Below the pieces are notes generated by a model. The model was not told the origin of the DNA and searched no databases. It saw nothing but the letters and a program-made list of their open reading frames with translations. Both the position numbers and the translations under genes were made by a program. From NCBI GenBank assembly GCA_002336035.1, contig DDED01000124.1:1-9707 (forward strand): a stretch of 9,707 nucleotides of DNA, in the 5' to 3' direction. Within the stretch, counting starts at the first letter, position 1. Each line of letters opens with the position of its first letter. Shown one piece after another: positions 1-6,025 of the stretch. This stretch comes from Cellvibrionales bacterium UBA1963 (GTDB lineage Bacteria; Pseudomonadota; Gammaproteobacteria; Pseudomonadales; UBA7434).

Positions 1-684
1 CTGTGTATTTCCGTTCACTTGTCATTCTGCCCAGAGTGTCGCAAGCAAATTGAACAACTGAATAGCCTCGGTGGCATCATCTTTACCAATGCAATCAATG
101 ACCCGGGCGAACCGGTCGTGCTTGACTTGCAAGCGCTCGAATCGAATTCACCCAGTTCAGGCAATGACTCGATTAGCGTTGAGCTTCGCTCTAAAGTGTT
201 TGACCTCATTGGAAAAGACGATATAAAGCAGCAGCCATCAGCCATTACTGCGGCCATCAGCGCCAATGATGACTCTAATAAAGCTGATATACTTCCGCGC
301 TGCTTAGAGAAACTCATTCCTGAAGGCATAGACCAGTTAGATTGGAAAAAACTGGGGATCGCCCTCAGTGTGGCACGCCTTCCTGCAGGGGATGAATTTC
401 GCGAGGTGGCTTTGCATAAAATTAAAGCCGGTGGCCGTGTCAGTAATCACGACCATCGAGGTCAAGAAGTCACTGTGGTGCTACAAGGCAGCTTTTCAGA
501 CCAAACCGGCCTGTACTTACCGGGTGACTTTTTAGTGAAAGGTGCCGGTGAAGAACATCGACCCATCGCCAGTGAAGACGCTGAATGCATTTGCTTATCT
601 GTATTAGAGGCACCGGTTAAGTTTACTGGCCCAATTACCGGCCTGATTAACCCCTTCCTTAAAATTAAAACGGGAACACATTAA
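1..684 (+). CDS. chrR: ChrR-family zinc anti-sigma factor (cupin), 5'-truncated by window edge
   Basis: The reading frame is open from base 1 with no start codon, so the N-terminus lies outside the window; the TTG at 19 is internal. The visible 227 residues (numbered from base 1) begin inside a ZAS-type anti-sigma domain: H6-x3-C10-x2-C13 is the right half of its H-x25-H-x3-C-x2-C zinc site. A cupin domain follows. H150, H152, E156 and H186 match the spacing of the Rhodobacter sphaeroides ChrR ligands H141, H143, E147 and H177. C196 and C198 match C187 and C189, residues linked to its singlet-oxygen response. In that family the cytoplasmic protein holds an ECF sigma factor of the RpoE type inactive until singlet oxygen or organic hydroperoxide frees it. 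The inferred partner sigma gene would lie just upstream, outside the window. An intrinsic terminator follows 45 bp after the stop. Family assignment is strong; the inducing signal is inferred. Confidence 0.88.
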   Translation: MCISVHLSFCPECRKQIEQLNSLGGIIFTNAINDPGEPVVLDLQALESNSPSSGNDSISVELRSKVFDLIGKDDIKQQPSAITAAISANDDSNKADILPRCLEKLIPEGIDQLDWKKLGIALSVARLPAGDEFREVALHKIKAGGRVSNHDHRGQEVTVVLQGSFSDQTGLYLPGDFLVKGAGEEHRPIASEDAECICLSVLEAPVKFTGPITGLINPFLKIKTGTH

Positions 685-729
685 ACCCTGTTTGTTGAAA
701 TTATGTAAAAATATTCATATGTATCATGT

Positions 730-751
730 GCGGGCTCTGGCCCGCTTTTTT
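730..751 (+). terminator. Rho-independent terminator after the ChrR-like gene
   Basis: A six-base-pair, all-G/C stem (GCGGGC at 730-735 with GCCCGC at 740-745) closes a four-base loop and runs straight into six T residues at 746-751. It lies 45 bp after the anti-sigma stop codon on the same strand. There is no A-run on its left side, so it should act only on rightward transcription. It separates the anti-sigma operon from the sulfotransferase gene. Confidence 0.8.
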
Positions 752-916
752 ATGCCTAATTAAAAAACAATTCAAGCTCAGTGTGACGTATTATTAAGCG
801 TACAGAGCGAAACAATCCATTATCATCCTTGTTGTGAACCAAGGTCTTATTGAGCAGCCATAAGAATAGAGTCACATGGGCCATAACTCAAAAGCAACCG
901 TTTATTGGAAATCAAT

Positions 917-2161
917 GTGAAACAACAACGCCCCTTTGCAATCCGCGCACTCAATTTTTCTGGCCGCATGCTAGAAAAGATAGGGGTGTCTTGGCCTGCA
1001 TTAAACATCGACAATATACACGATGAAGCCAAACGAAAAACAGGGCTAAACGACTTCGGTGAAGAGGACTATCTCGCTGGTCTAGAGCACCTAATAGAAG
1101 CCACTGATGCCGAGGCCAAACTCAGTCAAATTGGCAGAATAGCCGCTAAATCAGCCATGATTGAAAACTTAGCAAACCGAATGCAAATGGTTGATTTCGT
1201 AAAAAATAACCCTGCTGTTAAAGAAGAAGTGATCACTCAGCCCATGTTTATTATGGGGCTTCCCAGAACAGGCACTACTATTTTACATGCCATCGTGGCT
1301 GAGGCTAACGAGCATCGAGCGCCCAAATTGTGGGAAATGCAACGGCCTTTTCCACCGCCCGCAAAAAACTCGGCTGATAACGAAACACGTATTCTTGAAC
1401 TTGAAAAAAACGTAGCCATGTTAGAGATACTGGCTCCCGAAATGAAACTCAAACACGAAAGCAGTCCCCGACTTGTTGAAGAGTGTCTTCCTTGGATGGC
1501 GACTAGCTTTTTTCAGGAACAATTTAGCACCGTTCATCGCGTTCCGAGTTATCGCCAATGGTATCTTGATGCTGACCCAAAACCGGCCTATCAATGGCAT
1601 AAACTGTTTTTACAATACATGCAATTTGTCGGAAAAAAAAATGGCCAATCACCACGGCGTTGGATATTAAAGTCGCCAGCCCATTTGCCCTTTATCAATG
1701 CAATCCTCGACACCTATCCTGATGCACTAATGGTACAAACACACCGCGACCCACTAAAAGTATTGGCTTCTGCTTGCAGCTTACTCAGCACCTTGAGAGG
1801 CGGCTTTAGTGACGCTATCGATCCCATCAAAATCGGCGAAGAAGAATCAACGTTTTATTCGACGATACTCAATAGAGGCATCGAAGCCCGAAAACAATTA
1901 AAAGAATCCAAACAATTTTATGACTTTCAATTTGATGACGTCATTAATCGGCCAATAGACGGTATCGCGGATCTCTACGAACACTTTCATCTGAACCTTA
2001 ATAATGAATCTCGAACAAACATGCAGTCTTTTATAGACAACCGGCCGCGCACACTGCATGGAAAACATGTTTATACAATGGAACAGTTTGGTTTAACCGA
2101 AGAGAAGCAGGGACCGATGTTTCATGACTATCGACAAAAATACGTGCGATCAACGCTTTAA
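917..2161 (+). CDS. Sulfotransferase family protein (Sulfotransfer_3-like)
   Basis: This 414-residue protein is predicted to move a sulfo group from PAPS to an unidentified acceptor. The PAPS 5'-phosphosulfate loop GLPRTGTT is at residues 114-121. A conserved WILKSPAHLPF block at about 249-259 and QTHRDPLKVLASACSL at about 274-289 fit the family pattern, the latter as the 3'-phosphate-binding region. No signal peptide or membrane segment is seen, so it is probably cytoplasmic. I chose GTG 917 because GGAA (907-910) sits six bases upstream. TTG 905, in frame, has no ribosome-binding site and would add four residues. The 165 bp between the preceding terminator and the start contain a possible TATTAT -10 (789-794) without a convincing -35. 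The gene stands alone, with no sulfate-activation genes nearby. Acceptors in this broad family include lipids, sugars and small metabolites; the sequence does not choose between them. Confidence 0.87.
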   Translation: MKQQRPFAIRALNFSGRMLEKIGVSWPALNIDNIHDEAKRKTGLNDFGEEDYLAGLEHLIEATDAEAKLSQIGRIAAKSAMIENLANRMQMVDFVKNNPAVKEEVITQPMFIMGLPRTGTTILHAIVAEANEHRAPKLWEMQRPFPPPAKNSADNETRILELEKNVAMLEILAPEMKLKHESSPRLVEECLPWMATSFFQEQFSTVHRVPSYRQWYLDADPKPAYQWHKLFLQYMQFVGKKNGQSPRRWILKSPAHLPFINAILDTYPDALMVQTHRDPLKVLASACSLLSTLRGGFSDAIDPIKIGEEESTFYSTILNRGIEARKQLKESKQFYDFQFDDVINRPIDGIADLYEHFHLNLNNESRTNMQSFIDNRPRTLHGKHVYTMEQFGLTEEKQGPMFHDYRQKYVRSTL

Positions 2162-2730
2162 TTGCCTAACGTCAGCTCGCGCAAACGTTTAATGGCTTCA
2201 TCACGCTGAGCTAACTCATCAAGCAGCTGGCCGTTTTTTAGCATCACTTGATCTTTATTCATATCGGCTGTTATTAGCAGGCTAGCTGTCAGACTGAGCA
2301 TTCGTGCCTCGTTTGCAGCGTCAGTCATCGCAGCGTTTTCGATCCTTTGATGGAGCACGTGTAAGGTGTCATTCGCCGTCGCACGACTATAAGCCGGATT
2401 ATCACGATCAAGACCCAACGCAATTAGACCTAACAGAGCATAAGTTTCTGAGAGTACGCTGGCTTTATCAACCAATATCCCCTCATACGCATTGAGTGCG
2501 CGGGCATAATCGCCTTCTCGATGCCATTGATTGGCCATAGCTAATTGGTTCATAGCGGTGGCTATTGCCGTATTTGTTACCCGTGGCGCATCGGCAATGC
2601 TGACTGTCGAGGAAGCATCTATTGATGACTCAACACTCACGGCGGCAGGCCCAGGCGGTAGTATCGCACATGCATTCAACAAGGCAATGACACTCAATGA
2701 TGAAATACTGTGGAAGAAATGGTTGCTCAA
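2158..2730 (-). CDS. Predicted lipoprotein with TPR-like middle and C-terminal helix; function unknown
   Basis: The 190-residue product has a lipoprotein signal: a hydrophobic stretch ending LLNAC, with the lipidated cysteine at 21. Position +2 is alanine, which favours outer-membrane sorting in gammaproteobacteria. The n-region carries only histidines and no Lys or Arg, which is unusual. A low-complexity Ala/Ser/Val linker (about 22-55) leads to a TPR-like segment (about 64-105, with GDYARALNAYEGIL). A heptad-like charged helix lies at about 163-187. Start: TTG 2730 is the only in-frame start codon between the upstream TAA and the signal sequence; a weak AGG lies 12 bases upstream. The order (lipobox, helical repeats, terminal coiled coil) resembles QseG/YfhG, the lipoprotein of the GlrK/GlrR envelope-stress system, but no such kinase or regulator is present, so this is only a hypothesis. 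Its stop codon overlaps that of the convergent sulfotransferase gene. Confidence 0.75.
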   Translation of the reverse strand: MSNHFFHSISSLSVIALLNACAILPPGPAAVSVESSIDASSTVSIADAPRVTNTAIATAMNQLAMANQWHREGDYARALNAYEGILVDKASVLSETYALLGLIALGLDRDNPAYSRATANDTLHVLHQRIENAAMTDAANEARMLSLTASLLITADMNKDQVMLKNGQLLDELAQRDEAIKRLRELTLGN

Positions 2731-2760
2731 TTGACTAGTAAACCTATTTAATTATGTTGT

Positions 2761-2798
2761 GGTCAATATCACTGCCATGTTGATCAAACGGATTGACC
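2761..2798. repeat. Interrupted inverted repeat ahead of the lipoprotein gene
   Basis: GGTCAAT (2761-2767) is the exact reverse complement of ATTGACC (2792-2798). Between them lies the eight-base palindrome TTGATCAA (2780-2787), which shares the TCAA/TTGA core. The block lies 31-68 bases before the lipoprotein start, downstream of its proposed promoter. It could be a regulator-binding site or fold in the 5' leader RNA. Chance occurrence is possible. Confidence 0.27.
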
Positions 2799-2861
2799 GC
2801 ATGCAATGCCACTATAATAAACTATCTAAAGTTAAATCGGTATTGTTTTATCGACAAAGCG

Positions 2862-2889
2862 ATTATATTTATAATTAAGGCATTGTTAT
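2862..2889 (-). promoter_or_regulatory. Candidate sigma-70 promoter for the lipoprotein gene
   Basis: Read on the minus strand there is a perfect -10, TATAAT (2867-2862), with ATAACA (four of six matches) as -35 at 2889-2884 and a 16-base spacer. Transcription would start near 2855, giving a leader of about 125 bases that carries the inverted repeat at 2761-2798. The AT-rich setting raises the chance of a false match. Confidence 0.42.
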
Positions 2890-2941
2890 CGTTTAGACAA
2901 TGTCTCTTTGAAAAATGATTATTATTGATCGCCCTTAATTA
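2872..2941. repeat. Long-range inverted repeat downstream of lysS
   Basis: TAATTAAGG (2872-2880) is the exact reverse complement of CCTTAATTA (2933-2941), nine base pairs with 52 bases between. Inside it, CATTGT (2881-2886) pairs with ACAATG (2897-2902). The outer arm starts ten bases after the lysS stop codon, so the lysS message could end in a branched structure. No T-run follows the stem on the minus strand, so it is not a standard intrinsic terminator, and I found no other terminator for lysS. The octamer CCCTTAAT also occurs twice in direct orientation (2932-2939 and 2944-2951). Confidence 0.3.
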
Positions 2942-2950
2942 CACCCTTAA

Positions 2951-4453
2951 TCACTGATTCACGGGTCTCATCGCAGGAAACAAAAGTACATCACGAATCG
3001 ATGCTGAATCAGTGAGCAACATCACTAAGCGATCAATACCGATTCCCTCACCCGCAGTCGGAGGCAATCCGTATTCTAAGGCTGCAATATAATCGGCATC
3101 AAAATGCATGGCTTCTATATCGCCAGCATCCTTCTCGGCCACTTGCCGTTGAAAGCGTTCAGCTTGATCTTCTGCATCATTTAATTCCGAAAAGCCATTA
3201 GCAATTTCTCGACCGGCGACGAAAAATTCGAATCGATCAGTAACAAAACCATTGTCGTCGTTACGACGCGCCAATGGCGACACTTCTGTGGGATACTCAG
3301 TAATAAATGTCGGCTCAATGAGCCTTTCTTCCACCGTTTTCTCAAAAATTTCAATCTGAATTTTACCCAAACCATAAATAGACTTGATCGGTATGCCAAG
3401 ATTGTCTGCGATGCTCACTGCTGATTCACGCTCAGACAAGTCTTTTAGTGACAAGCTGGGGTTAAACGCTAAAATAGATTCAAGGACAGTCATCCGTTTA
3501 AACGGTTGGCCAAAGTCCAATTGATACCCTTGATAATCAAGGATCGTTTTTGAAAAAACATTATCAACCACGGTCCGCAGCATCGCCTCGGTTAAGTCCA
3601 TCAAGTCGCGGTAGTCTGCATAGGCTTGGTAAAATTCGATCATGGTGAATTCGGGATTATGGCGGGTCGATAAACCCTCATTCCGAAAATTTCGGTTAAT
3701 CTCGAACACGCGTTCAAAACCACCCACCACTAATCGCTTTAAATACAACTCAGGAGCAATGCGCAAGTACATGTCCATATCGAGGGCATTATGATGAGTA
3801 ATAAACGGCCGCGCGGTTGCTCCGCCAGGAATTGCCTGCAGCATAGGCGTTTCTACTTCCATAAATGAACGCGCCACTAAAAACTGTCGGATTTCAGAAA
3901 TAATGCGTGAACGCAAAGCAAACACAGCCCTGACATCTTGGTTCATAATTAAATCGACATAACGTTGTCGATAACGAATTTCAGTATCGGCCAGACCATG
4001 GAATTTATCAGGCAATGGGCGAAGCGACTTCGTTAATAATGTTGCTGATTCGATATAAATATACAGATCGCCCTTGCCCGACTTGTGAACCGGACCAAAA
4101 GCCCCAACAATATCACCGATATCCCAGCTTTTAATATTTTTCGCCATGGCCTCAGGTAACGATTTTTTATCGACATACAACTGTATTTGACCTGATACGT
4201 CTTGCAACACAATAAACGGTCCACGTTTATTCATCACTCTACCGGCCACACTAGCAAGACGGTTAAGCGCCTCTAGACTGGGTTTGTCATGCTCGCCTAA
4301 TTCAGTCAGTAAATCGACCGCCAAACTGTCACGTCGAAAATCATTAGGGAACGCTTGGCCCTGCTCACGCAACTCAGACAATTTGGCCCGTCGCTCAGCA
4401 ACCAACTTATTTTCTTCGCCTGCAGGATTTTCTTCGTTGCTATTATTTGTCAT
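2951..4453 (-). CDS. lysS: Lysyl-tRNA synthetase, class II
   Basis: This cytoplasmic enzyme charges tRNA-Lys with lysine using ATP. The product is 500 residues from ATG 4453 (E. coli LysS has 505) and aligns along its whole length with that protein. Residues here count from ATG 4453. An N-terminal OB-fold anticodon-binding domain covers about 67-142. The class II core follows: motif 1 around FMEVETPML (197-205), motif 2 around FEINRNFRNEG (250-260) and HNPEFTMIEF (265-274), and motif 3 in GLPPTAGEGIGIDRLVML (462-479). An in-frame ATG at 4477 would add eight residues. I prefer 4453 because it matches E. coli length and because a strong promoter at 4489-4516 would leave only about five bases of leader before 4477 but about 29 before 4453. 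Neither start has a strong ribosome-binding site; GAG lies ten bases before 4453. It lies downstream of prfB as in E. coli. The family call is essentially certain; the start is less so. Confidence 0.97.
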   Translation of the reverse strand: MTNNSNEENPAGEENKLVAERRAKLSELREQGQAFPNDFRRDSLAVDLLTELGEHDKPSLEALNRLASVAGRVMNKRGPFIVLQDVSGQIQLYVDKKSLPEAMAKNIKSWDIGDIVGAFGPVHKSGKGDLYIYIESATLLTKSLRPLPDKFHGLADTEIRYRQRYVDLIMNQDVRAVFALRSRIISEIRQFLVARSFMEVETPMLQAIPGGATARPFITHHNALDMDMYLRIAPELYLKRLVVGGFERVFEINRNFRNEGLSTRHNPEFTMIEFYQAYADYRDLMDLTEAMLRTVVDNVFSKTILDYQGYQLDFGQPFKRMTVLESILAFNPSLSLKDLSERESAVSIADNLGIPIKSIYGLGKIQIEIFEKTVEERLIEPTFITEYPTEVSPLARRNDDNGFVTDRFEFFVAGREIANGFSELNDAEDQAERFQRQVAEKDAGDIEAMHFDADYIAALEYGLPPTAGEGIGIDRLVMLLTDSASIRDVLLFPAMRPVNQ

Positions 4454-4488
4454 AGTGTTTGAACTCTGTATAGTCATTGTATAAGGTT

Positions 4489-4516
4489 ATTATCTTGCTC
4501 GACGCTGAACTGTCAA
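4489..4516 (-). promoter_or_regulatory. Strong sigma-70-type promoter directly before lysS
   Basis: On the minus strand a perfect -35, TTGACA (4516-4511), is followed after 16 bases by GATAAT (4494-4489), five of six matches to the -10 consensus. It lies in the prfB-lysS gap, so lysS can probably be transcribed on its own as well as by read-through from prfB. The predicted first base is near 4482, only about five bases before the ATG at 4477. Confidence 0.62.
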
Positions 4517-4530
4517 CGTTTAACTGCACG

Positions 4531-5629
4531 CTACAAACCCTGTTTAAGTGACGCTTCAATGAAAAAATCAATGCCGCCATCGAGAACCGTCTGACAATTA
4601 CTGGTCTGGGTGCCGGTTCGCAGATCTTTAATTCGTTGGTCATCTAAGACATAAGAACGAATTTGACTGCCCCAACCAATATCAGACTTACTGTCTTCGA
4701 GTACTTGTTTTTGACTATTGCGTTGCTGCATTTCTAACTCGTAGAGCTTCGCTTTAAGCATCTTCCAGGCTTTATCACGGTTTTGATGCTGCGAACGATC
4801 ACTTTGGCATTGCGCAACGGTGCCAGTGGGTTCGTGGGTCAATCGCACCGCCGAGTCGGTTTTGTTAACATGCTGCCCACCCGCACCCGAAGCGCGGTAG
4901 GTATCGGTTCGAACGTCACTGGGGTTAATTTCAACTTCAATATTTTCATCAACTTCTGGCGAAACAAAAATGGAAGCAAAGGATGTGTGGCGGCGACTAC
5001 CAGAATCGAACGGTGACTTTCGCACTAAACGGTGAACGCCCGTTTCAGTGCGTAACCAACCGTAAGCATACTCGCCTTGAAAATGCACTGTCGCACTTTT
5101 TATGCCCGCCACATCGCCCGCTGAAGCCTCAATTAAGTCAACTTTAAAGCCCTTAGCTTCGCCCCAGCGAAGGTACATCCGCAACAGCATTTCTGCCCAG
5201 TCTTGTGCCTCAGTGCCACCAGAACCTGATTGAATATCAAGAAAAGCATGATTAGGATCCATCTCACCTGAAAACATACGGCGAAACTCGAGTTGCTCTA
5301 ATAACTGCTGCAACGTGGACAACTCGCTGTCTACCGACACTAAAGTGTCTGCATCGTCGTCCTCGATAACCAGCTCGAGCAGATCGCGCGTATCGTTAAT
5401 ACCCAGATCAAGGCGATCAATGACGCCCACAACGGCTTCTAACGCTGATCGCTCGCGGCCTAGCTGTTGTGCTTTTTGCGGATTATCCCAAACTGTGGGC
5501 TCAGCAAGCTCCAATTCTACTTCTGTGAGTTGTTCTTGCTTATGAACATAGTCAAAGATACCCCCGAAGCACTTCTACTCGCTCACGGAGATCTTTTAAG
5601 CATTGCTGTTGCGGGTTCGTTTCTAACAT
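4531..5629 (-). CDS. prfB: Peptide chain release factor 2, expressed through programmed +1 frameshift
   Basis: RF2 reads UGA and UAA stop codons on the ribosome and triggers release of the finished protein. Translation starts at ATG 5629 (MLETNPQQQ, aligned with the E. coli start MFEINPVNN). It runs 25 codons to an in-frame TGA (5554-5552) and continues in the +1 frame from GAC (5553) to TAG at 4533-4531. The joined protein has 365 residues, exactly the E. coli length. In joined numbering the anticodon-like SPF tripeptide is at 205-207 and the catalytic GGQ at 250-252. Residue 246 is Ala, as in most bacteria, rather than the Thr of E. coli K-12. No strong ribosome-binding site precedes the start; a GAGAG lies about 13 bases upstream. 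The gene is followed after 53 bp by lysS. It is not a pseudogene: the frame break is the known autoregulatory device. The coordinates span both frames. Confidence 0.97.
5551..5566 (-). promoter_or_regulatory. RF2 programmed +1 frameshift site
   Basis: Minus-strand codons 22-26 read CGG GGG TAT CTT TGA followed by C. This is the E. coli site with one change (CGG for AGG in the first codon). The G-run acts as an internal Shine-Dalgarno element placed three bases before the CTT slip codon. The TGA followed by C is a poor stop context. When RF2 is scarce the ribosome pauses at TGA, slips from CUU to UUU and continues as GAC; when RF2 is plentiful it terminates after 25 residues. This negative feedback loop is established knowledge for the family. 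Confidence 0.95.
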
Positions 5630-5756
5630 GTCAAGTGAAACTCTCAAGAAGTTAGGTGAAATTAGTAGGCAAAATTAGCTGCGTGATAGCCCATCGTACT
5701 GCCTAGTAACGCATAAAAAAACTGGGCGATGCCGAATTATTGAAATATTAAAGATT

Positions 5757-5762
5757 ATTATA
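5757..5762 (-). promoter_or_regulatory. Candidate -10 element for prfB
   Basis: Minus-strand TATAAT is a perfect -10, about 128 bases before the prfB start. No good -35 lies 16-18 bases upstream (TCGCTC at 17), so it would need an activator or be fortuitous. It is the best promoter-like hexamer I see for prfB. Confidence 0.3.
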
Positions 5763-5804
5763 CTCAAATGACTTTGCATGAGCGAGTAAATAATAGTGAT
5801 CGTC

Positions 5805-5826
5805 GCTGCCTCCTACCGGCGGCAGC
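5805..5826. other. GC-rich hairpin between prfB and pepA promoters
   Basis: GCTGCC (5805-5810) pairs with GGCAGC (5821-5826). After one mismatch, CC (5812-5813) pairs with GG (5818-5819) around a TACC loop. No T-run follows on either strand, so it is not a terminator. It sits in otherwise AT-rich DNA, upstream of the candidate promoters of both flanking genes. It could be a protein-binding site or a dispersed repeat unit; one copy cannot decide. Confidence 0.28.
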
Positions 5827-5882
5827 TTCGTCCATTAACACTTAAAACTTTCGCTTTAGCGCATTAATAGACCACAAATTGC

Positions 5883-5910
5883 TTGACACTTCAGCGCCTA
5901 AATTGACAAT
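5883..5910 (+). promoter_or_regulatory. Candidate pepA promoter P1
   Basis: A perfect -35 TTGACA (5883-5888) is followed after 16 bases by GACAAT (5905-5910), four of six matches to the -10 consensus. Transcription would begin near 5917, about 109 bases before the pepA start. Confidence 0.45.
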
Positions 5911-5931
5911 AGACTAGCGGCATTAAACAAT
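5903..5931 (+). promoter_or_regulatory. Candidate pepA promoter P2, overlapping P1
   Basis: A second perfect TTGACA (5903-5908) begins 20 bases after the first and shares bases with the -10 of P1. After 17 bases it is followed by AACAAT (5926-5931), four of six matches to the -10 consensus. Transcription would begin near 5938. The two promoters cannot be occupied at the same time. Confidence 0.42.
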
Positions 5932-6025
5932 GGCTGTTACCACTGGCGGGCCTGTCGTTTAAAAAGCCATGCAAAGACATTACAGCACTCAATATTTATC
6001 ACATACCACAGGTAATACGATTATT

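Larger units (their letters stand above)
5630..6025. other. Divergent prfB / pepA intergenic region
   Basis: This 396-bp stretch separates two divergently transcribed genes and holds no convincing coding sequence. From left to right I see the prfB leader, a minus-strand TATAAT at 5757-5762, a GC-rich hairpin at 5805-5826, and two overlapping plus-strand promoters at 5883-5931 for pepA. The pepA frame is also open from ATG 5969, but that extension looks non-coding. A 25-codon frame at 5768-5845 has no ribosome-binding site and was rejected. Confidence 0.7.

Noticed and set aside
19..21. TTG as the start of the ChrR-like protein
   Set aside because: The frame is open to base 1 and the zinc-site histidine at codon 6 lies upstream of this TTG, so the start is outside the window.
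15..329. A 104-codon minus-strand frame opposite the anti-sigma gene
   Set aside because: It is a shadow of the clearly recognisable ChrR-like gene, with low-complexity Ser/Leu composition and no family features.
827..844. Hairpin CCTTG/CAAGG before the sulfotransferase gene as a terminator or riboswitch
   Set aside because: The stem is only five base pairs with a mixed tail, and the proper terminator lies at 730-751.
1633..1641. A9 run in the sulfotransferase gene, and A8 in pepA (6791-6798), as slippage sites
   Set aside because: Both encode ordinary Lys-Lys-Asn in a frame intact on both sides, and no alternative product of interest is visible. Slippage cannot be judged from sequence alone.
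2793..2818. Plus-strand TTGACC with TATAAT as a promoter towards lysS
   Set aside because: The spacer is only 14 bases and no plus-strand gene follows.
4531..5629. prfB as a frameshifted pseudogene
   Set aside because: The frame break is the canonical RF2 autoregulatory site, and every catalytic motif is intact.
5768..5845. A 25-codon plus-strand frame between prfB and pepA
   Set aside because: It has no ribosome-binding site, reads through the hairpin at 5805-5826, and its sequence resembles no peptide I know.
5969..6025. N-terminal extension of PepA from ATG 5969
   Set aside because: It has no ribosome-binding site, does not align with PepA N-termini, and would begin only about 31 bases after the P2 start. 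ATG 6026 fits the family length.
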